Shown one piece after another: positions 34,859 to 44,442 of a stretch of DNA of 64,000 nt. Numbering within the stretch: position 1 is the stretch's first letter; every line of letters begins with the position of its first letter. Made by a program: the position numbers and the translations under genes. The DNA comes from Bacteroidota bacterium (lineage in GTDB: Bacteria > Bacteroidota > Bacteroidia > Bacteroidales > Porphyromonadaceae): assembly GCA_023396255.1 (NCBI GenBank), contig JAEWWU010000013.1:248001-312000 (forward strand). The letters run 5' to 3'. The notes below the pieces were generated by a model that made no database searches, was not told the DNA's origin, and saw only the letters and a list, made by a program, of their open reading frames with translations.

Positions 34859-35161
34859 TTAAACCTCAAAGTCTATACACGAGCGACTTTCTTTGTAGGG
34901 AGCAATTAGCCTTTGTACTACGGCAACGTGCGCCGGATGCTGTGCATAAATATTAAGATCGTCGAAATCGTTTACAATGGCTTCGAGGATAAATCCGTCC
35001 GCTTCTTGGGGATTGACGTTGGCGGCCACTTTCATTTCTATCAGCTGCGGAATCTTTTGGGTCAGAGCCTCCAGTTCCTCTTTTATTTTTTGCAGGTGTG
35101 CCTGCTTCTCTTGTGTGTTTCCCTCCAGTTTGAGGGTGAAGATAACAATGTGCTTGAGCAT
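34859..35161 (-). CDS. Dabb (stress-responsive alpha/beta barrel) family protein
   Basis: 100 residues from ATG 35161; the frame is open to 35269. MLKHIVIFTLKLEGNTQEKQ is the typical Dabb start (HIVxFkl), and DFDDLNIYAQHPAHVAVVQR near the end is the conserved Y-x-x-HPxH motif. Dabb proteins are small dimeric ferredoxin-like barrels; function here is unknown. It follows serB by 37 bases on the same strand and is probably co-transcribed. Confidence 0.88.
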   Translation of the reverse strand: MLKHIVIFTLKLEGNTQEKQAHLQKIKEELEALTQKIPQLIEMKVAANVNPQEADGFILEAIVNDFDDLNIYAQHPAHVAVVQRLIAPYKESRSCIDFEV

Positions 35162-35198
35162 ATTGAATGTTTGATTATTGGTATCGAATCGGTAAGAA

Positions 35199-36488
35199 TT
35201 AGATGCTTTGTTGCTTGATAATCTCTTCATCCAGAAGAGAGTCTTTGTAGCCGAGGAAATACAGGACACCGTCCAAACCTACTGTTGAGATGCTTTGCTT
35301 GGCTCCTGCTTTAACCTTGGGTTTGGCGTGGAAAGCAATTCCCAAACCAGCCAAACTGAGCATAGGAAGGTCATTGGCTCCATCCCCGACTGCCACGGTT
35401 TGCATCAAGTCTACTTTTTCGACCTGAGCGATGAGGCGCAATAGTTCGGCCTTGCGGTTGCCGTCTACTATGTCTCCTACGTGGCGACCGGTCAGTTTGC
35501 CATCTTCTATTTCCAGCTGATTGGCATACATATAATCGATACCGAACTTACGTTGCAGGTACGCTCCAAAGTAGGTAAACCCTCCCGACAAGATAGCGAT
35601 TTTGTATCCCATAAGTTTTAGAACACGCATCAAACGGTCGCAACCCTCCGTAATGGGTAGGTTTACGGCGATATCCTCCATAACAGAGACATCCAAGCCC
35701 TTGAGCAGGGCAACGCGCTGTATAAAGCTCTCTCTGAAGTCTATTTCTCCACGCATTGCAGACTCTGTAATAGCCTTTACTTGATCGCCCACTCCGGCAC
35801 GGATAGCCAATTCGTCTATAACCTCGGTCTGAATGAGTGTTGAATCCATATCAAAGCAGATTACACGGCGCATTCGTCTAAACATAGACTCTCTCTGGAA
35901 AGAGACATCCATACCGAGTTCACTGGACATCGTCAAGAGACGTTTTTGTAACTCAGCTTTGTCTTTGATGGTTCCCCGCATCGAAAACTCAACGCTTGCC
36001 ATAGGGGTGCGTTGATCTTCGAGGAGAGGGATTCGTCCCGTAAGGCGACGGATGTTATCGATGTTGAGACCCTGCTGAGCTGTCACAGTGGTTAAGGCAG
36101 CAATCATCTCTGCGGTAATTTTGCGAGAGACAATGGTAAAGATATATCTGTTTTTCCCCTGCGCATTAACCCACAAACTGTAATCCTTGGGGGCTATGGG
36201 GGTGAAGCGAATCTTAACGCCCAGTTCGTAGCAAGTAAAGAGCAAGTCTTTGAATATGGAGCCGGAATTTTCTTCACAGGTTTCGAAGAGTATCCCCAGG
36301 TTAAGGTTGTTGTGGATATCCGATTGACCTATATCCAAAATAAAAGCCTCGTGTTGTGCCAATATATTCATCAAGGCAGCCGTTACTCCCGGCTGGTCAT
36401 TCCCTTGTATGGTTGCTAAAATCAGTTTGCAGTTTGCATCTAAACCGTTGCCTCGCAACAATGCATCGTTGGTTGTTTTTGTATTCAT
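35199..36488 (-). CDS. serB: Phosphoserine phosphatase with two ACT-like domains
   Basis: 429 residues. The N-terminal part (about 20-195) holds two ACT-like domains (LATIQGNDQPGVTAALMNIL; IFTIVSRKITAEMIAAL). The HAD phosphatase follows with the catalytic motif CFDMDSTLIQTE (nucleophile Asp213, acid/base Asp215), LSGGFTYFGAYL (motif II) and GDGANDLPML (motif IV). It releases serine from phosphoserine, the last step of serine synthesis. The ACT part suggests serine feedback. It is the first gene of a two-gene operon with the Dabb gene. Confidence 0.95.
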   Translation of the reverse strand: MNTKTTNDALLRGNGLDANCKLILATIQGNDQPGVTAALMNILAQHEAFILDIGQSDIHNNLNLGILFETCEENSGSIFKDLLFTCYELGVKIRFTPIAPKDYSLWVNAQGKNRYIFTIVSRKITAEMIAALTTVTAQQGLNIDNIRRLTGRIPLLEDQRTPMASVEFSMRGTIKDKAELQKRLLTMSSELGMDVSFQRESMFRRMRRVICFDMDSTLIQTEVIDELAIRAGVGDQVKAITESAMRGEIDFRESFIQRVALLKGLDVSVMEDIAVNLPITEGCDRLMRVLKLMGYKIAILSGGFTYFGAYLQRKFGIDYMYANQLEIEDGKLTGRHVGDIVDGNRKAELLRLIAQVEKVDLMQTVAVGDGANDLPMLSLAGLGIAFHAKPKVKAGAKQSISTVGLDGVLYFLGYKDSLLDEEIIKQQSI

Positions 36489-36567
36489 CTTTTACGAATT
36501 TTGATTCTTAATGGTGGTCACCTCGGTCGCTTTGAGAGGTCACCCAATTCTTTTCACATCTCTAATC

Positions 36568-36610
36568 GTTACAAATGTAACAATTATAGTGTTAAGAACT
36601 TGTTACAAAT
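36568..36610 (-). promoter_or_regulatory. serB promoter region with palindrome
   Basis: TACATTTG on the minus strand (+ strand CAAATGTA 36572-36579) is a perfect -7 box, but the upstream TTTG (CAAA 36606-36609) is 26 bases away, longer than usual. GTTACAAATGTAAC (36568-36581) is a 6-bp inverted repeat over the -7 box, and GTTACAAAT recurs at 36602-36610. This suggests an operator for a dimeric repressor. Confidence 0.4.
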
Positions 36611-36662
36611 AAAAATCGGAAGATTCCTTTTTCTGTTGCCGGTAAGTACCCTACCAACAAGA

Positions 36663-36692
36663 AGAGGCGAGATCGTGCAACGAATCCCGCCT
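36663..36692 (-). terminator. Terminator of the V-ATPase operon
   Basis: GAGGCG (36663-36668) pairs with CGCCTC (36687-36692), with further G/C pairing inside. In the minus direction TTCTTGTTGG follows. It lies 98 bases past the ntpK stop. Confidence 0.55.
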
Positions 36693-36790
36693 CTGTCGTT
36701 CTTAAAAGATATTTGGCTCCCTCCTTGGTTCTATTGTTTGTAGAAATCCGCTTGAAAAAGCAAAGAACCTGTTGGAGAGATTGTGCCCCC

Positions 36791-37273
36791 TTAGGCTCCC
36801 AAGCCGGCAAGTACGGGGATTTTGTTGAAAATCAAGATAGAAACCAACAAGGCCAAGATGGCATACAACTCGGGGAACACTGCCATCACCATAGTAGCTC
36901 CGAACGCATTATTCCCGGCACCGATGCTCTTGATACCATTGGCACAAACTTGTGCCTGACGGATAGAGGAAAAGAAACCTACTACCCCCAAACCGAGACA
37001 GGCCCCGAAAATGGCCCAAGCGGCGATCGGATTGAGTCCGCCCAAGCCGGAGATTTTTGTTACCAAGTTGAGGGCAAGGAAGAAAGCCACAAAGCCATAC
37101 AACCCCTGTGAACTGGGCAAAGCTGCCAACCCGATGTACTGTCCCATTGCATCGGGATTCTTTTTCATAGCTCCGACAGTTGCGTTACCGGCAATGGTTA
37201 CACCGATACTTGATCCGACTCCTGTGAGAATTACCATAAGGGCAATGCCCCCGTAAGTTAAAACTTCGTTCAT
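36791..37273 (-). CDS. ntpK: V-type ATPase subunit K (proteolipid ring)
   Basis: 160 residues in two tandem hairpins (four membrane helices). The ion-binding glutamate is Glu135 in VFPELYAIL. The first hairpin has Gln56 in ALPSSQGLYGF in place of a second carboxylate. The set Ser55, Gln56, Gln106 and Glu135 aligns with the Na+ ligands of Enterococcus hirae NtpK (Thr64, Gln65, Gln110, Glu139) after one loop insertion. This suggests Na+ transport, but it is inference from memory of that structure. It is the last gene of the operon. Confidence 0.92.
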   Translation of the reverse strand: MNEVLTYGGIALMVILTGVGSSIGVTIAGNATVGAMKKNPDAMGQYIGLAALPSSQGLYGFVAFFLALNLVTKISGLGGLNPIAAWAIFGACLGLGVVGFFSSIRQAQVCANGIKSIGAGNNAFGATMVMAVFPELYAILALLVSILIFNKIPVLAGLGA

Positions 37274-37308
37274 AATAAGAATTTTGTTAGAATTTATTAC
37301 TTGTTTTA

Positions 37309-39150
37309 CTATTTATTTTCTGTTAATCGGAAAGGAGTAAACTCCCTTCCTCCACCTTCAAATTCACTATTCTTGTAGAACTCAACAAAGGTAAGTCGGA
37401 GGGGGTGTACCAGAGAACTGATTACCGCCAACCCAAAGTTGAGCGAGTGGCCAAAGAGCAGGATGAGAGCCATCACTATGTAATTAACTCCAATAGGAAG
37501 ACCGGAAGTCATATCCACCGCCAAATTGTTGAATACACCGCCCAAAACTCCGCTTGTAAGCCCAATGGCAAAAAGTCGGATGTAAGAGAGCGTATCGCCC
37601 AAAAGACCGGAAGCAACGTTATAGGTCGTCCACAAACCGCTCCCAAAGTTGAGCAAAGGATTGCGCCCCGGAGAATTGTAGAAGAATGCAACCAACGCAG
37701 CGGCTATGGCCAAACCGTAGAATGCTTGCCCTACAATTGCCGGTGCCGAGGTCCACAGAGCCGGAACCGCCAAAGCGCCAATCAAGGAGACGATAATGAC
37801 AACCCAAGCGAATGGAGCCAAAGCGTACTTCAAGCCCTTTTGCTTGTGGGTCTTGAGAGCTGCTACAAACTTGCCGAAGATAATTTGCAAGATGCCAAGA
37901 ATAACGGATAGGTACATCAAGTTGTCTTGATTCAAGAAGTAGGTATCTCTAACCCCTCCGAGCAAACTGCCATCATTGGCCCAAGGCATAACCATTCCGA
38001 ATACGGTTCCCAAGAGACTGCCTACTACGGCACTGACTCCTCCGAGCCATTGCCCCAAAGAACAAAGATCGCGCCCCGAAGAGCCTTTCTTCTGTTTTCT
38101 CTTGAAGAGAGTTGCCAGCAAGAAGATCAGAACTCCGTATCCGGCGTCCCCAAAGCAAAGGCTGAAGAAAAGAACAAAGAATGGGGCGAACAGAGCCGTT
38201 GCATCCAATTCGGTATAATTGGGCAGAGAGTACATCTTGGTGATTGGTTCAAAGAGACGTGCAAAAGCATTGTTTTTGAGTTTCACCGGCACAGAGTCTC
38301 CTTCCTGTATTTCCAATGGTTGCATATAGCAGGCTGTCTGGCTCAACTGTTCTTCCATATTTGCCCGATCGTCTTCTGTTACCCAGCCTTCTAAGCACAT
38401 AAGGCGATTGTCTGCCTCTGCCGTTGCCTGAATCAGGGCATTGCTAAAATTGAAGTGGTTGGATAGGAGTATCTCGTATCCTTTAAGTTCTCCAATGCGT
38501 CTGTCTGCAAAGTCTTGAATCTCCTCTTTGGTCTGTTGCAAGGCTTCCTGAAACACTCGCAGCTGCTCATCCAACTCTGCCAACTCCTTGGTTGGTGGCT
38601 TGATGCGTTCGGCTTCGAGATGATGCTCGGATGAGTAGCCTACCGTAATGAAATAGGTGTTGGCTCGGTAGACATTGATGGCAATGGCGTTGAACTCTTC
38701 TTCCCATTCCTCTTTGTATTGTTGTGAGGGACAGACATAGAAATCTACAGGATAGCCTTTTTGTGTCAGCCGATCAATGGCTTTCAGGCTGTAATCCCCC
38801 CAAACATTCCAATAGGCGTTTTCTCTTTTTTGCGCCTCTATCTGATTGGAGAGAAGAGCTCTTCTCTCCAATAACTGTTTGAGGTGGTCAAGAGCTGCTT
38901 TTCCGGTGCCGGGATCGGAGACTTCCACAACAGAAACCTCCGGAGCTCCCTTAGAGCGTAATCGTTCCAGCTCCTTGATTTGGTCGGATAGCTCTCGCCT
39001 TTGTTGGAGCAGAGATTGTAGCTCTTCTACCTCGCCGATAGCCTTGGTCGGTTGTATGTGCACCACCCCCAAACTACGCAACTGTATCAGAAAATCTTTA
39101 TACTCCTTATGAAAAATAAGGAACAGATATTTGTTTACTTTCTCTATCAT
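37309..39150 (-). CDS. ntpI: V-type ATPase subunit I (a subunit)
   Basis: 613 residues. The cytosolic N-terminal half (about 1-320) is coiled-coil rich; the C-terminal half has about seven or eight membrane helices, including FFSLCFGDAGYGVLIFLLAT and DTLSYIRLFAIGLTSGVLGG. The arginine in SYIRLFA is the conserved residue facing the K-ring glutamate. The start codon overlaps ntpD's stop by four bases, indicating translational coupling. It is the stator and ion channel half of the membrane motor. Confidence 0.93.
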   Translation of the reverse strand: MIEKVNKYLFLIFHKEYKDFLIQLRSLGVVHIQPTKAIGEVEELQSLLQQRRELSDQIKELERLRSKGAPEVSVVEVSDPGTGKAALDHLKQLLERRALLSNQIEAQKRENAYWNVWGDYSLKAIDRLTQKGYPVDFYVCPSQQYKEEWEEEFNAIAINVYRANTYFITVGYSSEHHLEAERIKPPTKELAELDEQLRVFQEALQQTKEEIQDFADRRIGELKGYEILLSNHFNFSNALIQATAEADNRLMCLEGWVTEDDRANMEEQLSQTACYMQPLEIQEGDSVPVKLKNNAFARLFEPITKMYSLPNYTELDATALFAPFFVLFFSLCFGDAGYGVLIFLLATLFKRKQKKGSSGRDLCSLGQWLGGVSAVVGSLLGTVFGMVMPWANDGSLLGGVRDTYFLNQDNLMYLSVILGILQIIFGKFVAALKTHKQKGLKYALAPFAWVVIIVSLIGALAVPALWTSAPAIVGQAFYGLAIAAALVAFFYNSPGRNPLLNFGSGLWTTYNVASGLLGDTLSYIRLFAIGLTSGVLGGVFNNLAVDMTSGLPIGVNYIVMALILLFGHSLNFGLAVISSLVHPLRLTFVEFYKNSEFEGGGREFTPFRLTENK

Positions 39151-39764
39151 ACGCTTAACTCTCTCTCTTTTTGGGCACGAAGCTCCAGATTGGCACGCAT
39201 AATCTTTTGAGAAGATTTGGAGAGGCTTTCCTCGTCTTCCAAGTAGCGTTTGATTTTACGAATAGCATCTTTGAAGCCTGGGATTTGTACCTTCTCGAAT
39301 AGGTTCACTTTCTGGGTGGTCTTGCGTCGGGCATATTCCAAGAACTCTACTTTGAGAGCTACAAACTCCGCTTCTATCCCTACAGTAGCCAACTGTTTTA
39401 GCAACTCAACCCCCTCGGCAAACCAAGACGGGGAGCCAAAAAGGCTAAACGGCTTGATTTCGTACTCGATATTGTCTAATACCGGTACAATCACTCCTGC
39501 AACTTTCTTGGTACTGAGCCGCACGTCTGTGACCCTAACGAGATCAGGGGTAAACTCGTCCCACAGGGCAACCATTTGCTGGTACCCCTTAATGCTCTCT
39601 TCCAAGTGAGATTCGAGACGTACAATCTCATCTCGTGCTTTCTTCACTTCTAAGCGCAATGCACTCTCTTTGCTCTTGATGGTAGGAAGCGTACGCTCGC
39701 GCATCTTGAGCTGCTTTTGTTGTTGCTGGAGTGATGTCTTATTGTATTGAAACTTAATTGCCAT
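39147..39764 (-). CDS. ntpD: V-type ATPase subunit D (central stalk)
   Basis: 205 residues. It begins MAIKFQYNKTSLQQQQKQLK and ends SKSSQKIMRANLELRAQKER. Two long terminal helices form a coiled coil with a short central beta region, as in the family. It forms the rotating shaft within the A3B3 head. It overlaps ntpI by 4 bases and follows ntpB by 35. No separate subunit F gene is in the operon. Confidence 0.92.
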   Translation of the reverse strand: MAIKFQYNKTSLQQQQKQLKMRERTLPTIKSKESALRLEVKKARDEIVRLESHLEESIKGYQQMVALWDEFTPDLVRVTDVRLSTKKVAGVIVPVLDNIEYEIKPFSLFGSPSWFAEGVELLKQLATVGIEAEFVALKVEFLEYARRKTTQKVNLFEKVQIPGFKDAIRKIKRYLEDEESLSKSSQKIMRANLELRAQKERELSV

Positions 39765-39799
39765 ATCTTTTCAACCCTTATCCTGTCAAGACTATCTGT

Positions 39800-41128
39800 T
39801 CAAGCCTTATTGCCCTTCCAGTATTTGTCCACAAACGTTTGGCGGATATTGACTTCTGCCGGCTCAAAGTGTTTTCCAAAAAGAGCCCAAGTCGTATCTA
39901 ACATCTCTGTCGTATCTATGTTTACATCAATGGATAAGATATTGGCAGAGTAGTCTTTGGCAAAATCCAAGGCTCTGCGGTCATAGTCAGATAGGTCGAA
40001 CCCGTTCTCCATCTTGGTTTGGGCATTGGCTGCATCCGAGAAGAGGCGCACAGCGGCATTCATCACCTGCGGGTGGTCTTCTCTGGTTTTTTTACCGATT
40101 ACCAACTGTTTGAGTCGAGATAGAGAGCGGAATGGGTCAATGATAACCTTGCCTACGTTGGTGTCTTTGCGCAAGTATAACTGCCCTTCCGTAATATACC
40201 CCGTATTGTCCGGAACGGCGTGCGTAATGTCCCCTCCCGATAGAGTGGTAACGGCTATGATGGTGATAGATCCTCCGGAGGGAAACTGAACCGCTTTTTC
40301 GTAAATTTTTGCCAAATCGGAATAGAGCGAGCCGGGCATAGAGTCTTTGGATGGAATCTGGTCCATACGGTTCGATACGATGGACAGAGCGTCGGCGTAG
40401 TTGGTCATATCGGTGAGCAGTACCAAGACCTTCTCATTTTGCTCCACGGCAAAGTATTCGGCAGCCGCCAGAGCCATATCGGGAACCAAGATTCTCTCTA
40501 CGGAGGGGTCTTCCGTAGTGTTGATAAAACTTACGATACGATCAAGGGCACCCGCATTGCTGAAAGTATTTTTGTAGAAAAGGTAATCGTCGTTGGTCAT
40601 ACCCATTCCTCCGAGGATGATTTTGTCGCTCTGAGCCCTAAGGGCTACCATCGCCATCACTTCGTTGAATGGTTGGTCGGGGTCGGCAAAGAAAGGAATT
40701 TTTTGTCCCGTCACCAAGGTGTTGTTGAGATCAATCCCTGCGATCCCGGTTGCGATCAGCTCGGAGGGCTGTTTGCGCCGAACGGGGTTTACCGAGGGGC
40801 CTCCGATTTCCACGTCCTTACCCTCCGGGCGAGGACCTCCGTCAATGGGATCTCCGTATGCATTGAAGAAACGCCCTGCCAGTTGCGGTCCTACTTTGAG
40901 TGAGGGAGCTTTGCCCAAGAAAACCACTTCGGCGTTGGTGGGAATCCCCTCCGTACCGGCAAAAACTTGCAGAGTGACTTCGTCGTTTACGATTTTTACA
41001 ACTTGCGCCAAACGTCCGTGAATGGTGGCCAATTCTTCGTTCCCTACCCCCGTTGCGTGAAGCATACAGGTAGCTTTGGTTACGTTGTTTATTTGCGTGT
41101 ATATCTTTTGAAATGCTGTGTTAGCCAT
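39800..41128 (-). CDS. ntpB: V-type ATPase subunit B
   Basis: 442 residues. Recognised stretches are DPIDGGPRPEG, NTLVTGQKIPFFADPDQPFN (with the degenerate P-loop region) and SDMTNYADAL-like LLTDMTNYADALS, plus PSKDSMPGSLYSDLAKIYEK. As in all B subunits the catalytic P-loop is absent. With subunit A it forms the hexameric head. It lies 27 bases after ntpA. Confidence 0.96.
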   Translation of the reverse strand: MANTAFQKIYTQINNVTKATCMLHATGVGNEELATIHGRLAQVVKIVNDEVTLQVFAGTEGIPTNAEVVFLGKAPSLKVGPQLAGRFFNAYGDPIDGGPRPEGKDVEIGGPSVNPVRRKQPSELIATGIAGIDLNNTLVTGQKIPFFADPDQPFNEVMAMVALRAQSDKIILGGMGMTNDDYLFYKNTFSNAGALDRIVSFINTTEDPSVERILVPDMALAAAEYFAVEQNEKVLVLLTDMTNYADALSIVSNRMDQIPSKDSMPGSLYSDLAKIYEKAVQFPSGGSITIIAVTTLSGGDITHAVPDNTGYITEGQLYLRKDTNVGKVIIDPFRSLSRLKQLVIGKKTREDHPQVMNAAVRLFSDAANAQTKMENGFDLSDYDRRALDFAKDYSANILSIDVNIDTTEMLDTTWALFGKHFEPAEVNIRQTFVDKYWKGNKA

Positions 41129-41155
41129 TTTGTGTTTCCTCCTTTGATATAGTGG

Positions 41156-42913
41156 TTATTGAGCAAGGGCACGCTCCTGCAAAAGGGTTCTGTATTCGCT
41201 TTCGTATTTGGCAAACTCATCGGATTGGAAGCTTGAGTAGTTCATTTGTTTAAGCAGGTTGATGAGCTTTTTGAAGTAGGGAGCCACTTCGGTAAAGTCC
41301 TCAAAATCGAACTCCGTATGGCAGGCTTCTATCACAATGTTGAGCATATAGCGTTGTCGTGGCAGAGGGGTGTTGCAGTCGATGTCATCGAAGGCATCTT
41401 GCTGCAGGATTACGAAGTCGATTAGCTCGCTCTTCCAAAAAGTAATGTGATATTCTACGGGTACCCCGTCGTCTCCCAAAATGTTGATTTGTTCGGCAAT
41501 CTCCTTGCCTCGCTGCATTCTGTTTTTGAGTTCGTTTACACAATCGACCCACTCCGGAGATATATGCTCGGAGATGTATTCTCTAAACTCCTTGTATTCG
41601 AGGTATCTGGAGTAGCTGTCTATCGGATTGACGGCAGGATAGCGTTTGCTGTCGGCTCTCTCCTGTTCCAACGCATAGAAGCATCGGGCCACTTTTTTGG
41701 TATTTTCGGTAACCGGTTCCTTGAGGTTCCCTCCGGCAGGGGATACCGTGCCGATAAATGTAACAGAGCCGGTGGCACCATTGCGGAGGTGTACAAATCC
41801 GGCACGGGCATAGAAGTTGGCTACGATGGCGGAGAGGTCCATAGGGAAAGCATCGGGACCGGGAAGTTCTTCCAAACGGTTCGACATTTCGCGCAAAGCC
41901 TGTGCCCAACGGGAAGTAGAGTCGGCCATAAGCAATACTTTCAGCCCCATACTTCGGTAATATTCTGCAATTGTCATAGCCGTGTATACGGAGGCTTCAC
42001 GAGCCGCCACCGGCATATTGGAGGTGTTGGCGATAAGGATGGTACGCTCCATCAACTTGCGCCCGGTATGGGGATCTTCCAACTCGGGAAACTCTGCAAA
42101 GATCTCTACCACCTCATTGGCGCGTTCCCCACAGGCAGCCATAATTACAATATCGGCTTCCGCCTGCTTGGAGATAGCGTGCTGTAATACCGTTTTTCCG
42201 GTACCGAATGGCCCGGGGATGAATCCCGTGCCCCCTTCTACGATGGGATTTAGGGTGTCAATGGTGCGCACTCCTGTTTCGAGCAATTTGTAGGGGCGAG
42301 GCTTTTCGGTATAACAGCGAATGGCTTTCTTCACGGGCCACTTCTGAATCATACTGATGGCGTGCTCCTTCCCCTGAGCATCTTTTACTACGGCAATAGT
42401 GTCAGTTGCTTTGTATTCTCCCTTCGGAGCCACCGAAACAATGGTGTATTGCTCCGTCATCACGAAGGGTAGCATAATGCGGTGAGGTTGTCTGTTTTCG
42501 TCCACCTCTCCGAGCCAATCCCCTGCGGAAACTGTTTCTCCTTCTTTGGCAAGGGGAACAAAAGACCATACACCCTCTTCTGTCAATGGGTAGGTGTAAG
42601 TTCCTCGCTGCAGAAACACCCCCTCCATCTTGTCGAGGTCGTTTTGTAATCCATCGTAATTTTTGGAGAGCATACCGGGTCCGAGGGTTACTTCGAGCAT
42701 ATGCCCGGCGAACTCGGCTACATCGCCTACTTTCATTCCTCGAGTACTTTCAAAGACTTGAACGTAAACATTGGAGCCGATGATTTTAATCACCTCGCTC
42801 ATAAGGCGGGTGCCGTGTACGGTTATATAGCAAATCTCGTTTTGTGATACGGGACCGTTTACTTCTACGGTGACAAGGTTAGAAACAATCCCTTTTACGA
42901 TACCTGTTGTCAT
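41156..42913 (-). CDS. ntpA: V-type ATPase catalytic subunit A
   Basis: 585 residues. The P-loop GPFGTGKT is at 234-241, followed by the catalytic glutamate region CGERANEV, then SSRWAQALREMSNRLEELPG. The family-specific non-homologous insert (about 110-185) is present. It binds and hydrolyses ATP. It lies 9 bases after the DUF2764 gene. The gene order A-B-D follows the usual prokaryotic V/A operon. Confidence 0.97.
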   Translation of the reverse strand: MTTGIVKGIVSNLVTVEVNGPVSQNEICYITVHGTRLMSEVIKIIGSNVYVQVFESTRGMKVGDVAEFAGHMLEVTLGPGMLSKNYDGLQNDLDKMEGVFLQRGTYTYPLTEEGVWSFVPLAKEGETVSAGDWLGEVDENRQPHRIMLPFVMTEQYTIVSVAPKGEYKATDTIAVVKDAQGKEHAISMIQKWPVKKAIRCYTEKPRPYKLLETGVRTIDTLNPIVEGGTGFIPGPFGTGKTVLQHAISKQAEADIVIMAACGERANEVVEIFAEFPELEDPHTGRKLMERTILIANTSNMPVAAREASVYTAMTIAEYYRSMGLKVLLMADSTSRWAQALREMSNRLEELPGPDAFPMDLSAIVANFYARAGFVHLRNGATGSVTFIGTVSPAGGNLKEPVTENTKKVARCFYALEQERADSKRYPAVNPIDSYSRYLEYKEFREYISEHISPEWVDCVNELKNRMQRGKEIAEQINILGDDGVPVEYHITFWKSELIDFVILQQDAFDDIDCNTPLPRQRYMLNIVIEACHTEFDFEDFTEVAPYFKKLINLLKQMNYSSFQSDEFAKYESEYRTLLQERALAQ

Positions 42914-42922
42914 TTGTCTGTA

Positions 42923-43843
42923 TTATTTCTTTTGATTTCTCTTAAATTCGTTGAGCGCATCGGTGCTTTGTCGCTTGAGATCTTGTACGATGGCTCTAAA
43001 GGTTTCTTCTCCCTTTTTCTCATTAAGTTCCAGCCAACGATTCACAATGGAGAGTTGCAAATAGTAGGTGAGCAAGGCTTCGATGTCGAACGGCTTAAAG
43101 AAAATTTGTTCCTCCAGCCACTCCCAGCGCAAAACATCTATAAGTCGTTCACGGCGGGTGATGTCTCGTTCTTCGGCAATGGCTGTCAGCCGAGAAATAT
43201 ACTCTACTTCTTCCGAAGTGATGCCAAAGTCTTTTGCCGATGATGAGCGCAAGCGTTGTGCCACCTCATTGTCGCCCACAATGTAGTGCTCAACGCTCCA
43301 ACCCAATTGTCGGCAGATATAAGCCGACAAAACATTGCGGAGATTAAGGTTCAGCTCGGCCCAGTTTCGGATAAAGCGATTGCCGCAACGCAACAGATGG
43401 GCGTGATAGAGAGCCGACAAGCGATCTTCTTCGAGAATAAGCAGCCGTATGCTACTCTCGGGGAGATCGTCGTTGTCGTTTTCTTGAGGCTCTTGCTCCG
43501 AATCGGGATAGCGAAGCAGGAGATGCTCTTTGATGTATTGCGGAACGGTTTTGGGTCGAGGTAATTTGTGCCGGTTCTTAATGGCGGAAACCAAAACAGT
43601 CAACTCTTCGGAGTCTATGAGGGCAAATGAAACAGCCCTCTCTTGGTTCTCGTCCAGAGCTTTTAGATAGGCGACAACCTTGCGATTCTCTTCTTCCAGC
43701 AAAAGCAGCCGAAACAACTCGGTATCCCCGGAGGTTAATTCCGGTTGCACCTCGGCAATGAATTGCTCTACAGAAAGGGGCAATTTGCGGTCTTCTACCC
43801 CTATATTGGGCAGTCCGGCAATAGTTGCATAATACTTAGCCAT
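42923..43843 (-). CDS. DUF2764 protein of the V-ATPase operon
   Basis: 306 residues beginning MAKYYATIAGLPNIGVEDRK. It is helical and acidic, with YHAHLLRCGNRFIRNWAELN and NLRNVLSAYICRQLGWSVEH. I recognise it as DUF2764, a family found in V-ATPase operons of Bacteroidetes and relatives. No canonical subunit C gene is present, so it may fill the C/d linker role; the C-like helical composition fits but this is inference. It is 5 bases after ntpE and 9 before ntpA. Confidence 0.85.
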   Translation of the reverse strand: MAKYYATIAGLPNIGVEDRKLPLSVEQFIAEVQPELTSGDTELFRLLLLEEENRKVVAYLKALDENQERAVSFALIDSEELTVLVSAIKNRHKLPRPKTVPQYIKEHLLLRYPDSEQEPQENDNDDLPESSIRLLILEEDRLSALYHAHLLRCGNRFIRNWAELNLNLRNVLSAYICRQLGWSVEHYIVGDNEVAQRLRSSSAKDFGITSEEVEYISRLTAIAEERDITRRERLIDVLRWEWLEEQIFFKPFDIEALLTYYLQLSIVNRWLELNEKKGEETFRAIVQDLKRQSTDALNEFKRNQKK

Positions 43844-43848
43844 AATTT

Positions 43849-44442
43849 TCAGAACAAAGCAGTCACCAACCCGGGACGGAGAAACTCCTTAAAGAACGCA
43901 ACCAATTCGTCTTCCCCAAAGGTAACCTTGTAGGTTCCTTGTAGAGGAGAGAGAACAAACTGCGAAGGTTTTCCATTGACCTCTTTGATGGTTACTTTGC
44001 CCTCGTCCATTAGATTTTTGGCATTGGCCGTGAAGTATTGTTCCAATTCTTTGGCATCGGCGGTTTCAATAACTATCGCCTCTCCCGGCGTCCAGTTGGA
44101 AACCATTTTGAGAATAGCTTGGCGCATAAAATTGGGATCGGTGATTGCCGCGGAGATATTTTGAGAGGCTACCTCTCCCGATATTATATCCGTAATGGAG
44201 CTTCGGAGAGATTGCATCATTTGACCGGTATAGAGCTTCAGTTCCGATTCGGTATTCTTACGTGTCTCATCGGCTTTGCGCTTGGCTTCCTGTACGATGC
44301 GTTCGGCTTCTGCCTTGGCGGCAGCCAACATTTCGTCGCTTTTGGTTTGGGCAGCGGCAACAATGGCTTCGGCTTGCTCGTTTCCTTTTTCTACCCCTTC
44401 CCGGTAAATCTTATCGGTCAATTCCCGAATTTTTGCGTCCAT
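43849..44442 (-). CDS. ntpE: V-type ATPase subunit E (peripheral stalk)
   Basis: 197 residues from ATG 44442 (MDAKIRELTDKIYREGVEKG). The upstream frame to 44565 covers the promoter region and is rejected. The N-terminal 100 residues are a long Ala/Lys/Glu coiled coil (EAIVAAAQTKSDEMLAAAKA). The C-terminal domain is alpha/beta. It is the outer stalk subunit that anchors the head. It is the first gene of the operon. A partner subunit G was not found. Confidence 0.88.
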   Translation of the reverse strand: MDAKIRELTDKIYREGVEKGNEQAEAIVAAAQTKSDEMLAAAKAEAERIVQEAKRKADETRKNTESELKLYTGQMMQSLRSSITDIISGEVASQNISAAITDPNFMRQAILKMVSNWTPGEAIVIETADAKELEQYFTANAKNLMDEGKVTIKEVNGKPSQFVLSPLQGTYKVTFGEDELVAFFKEFLRPGLVTALF

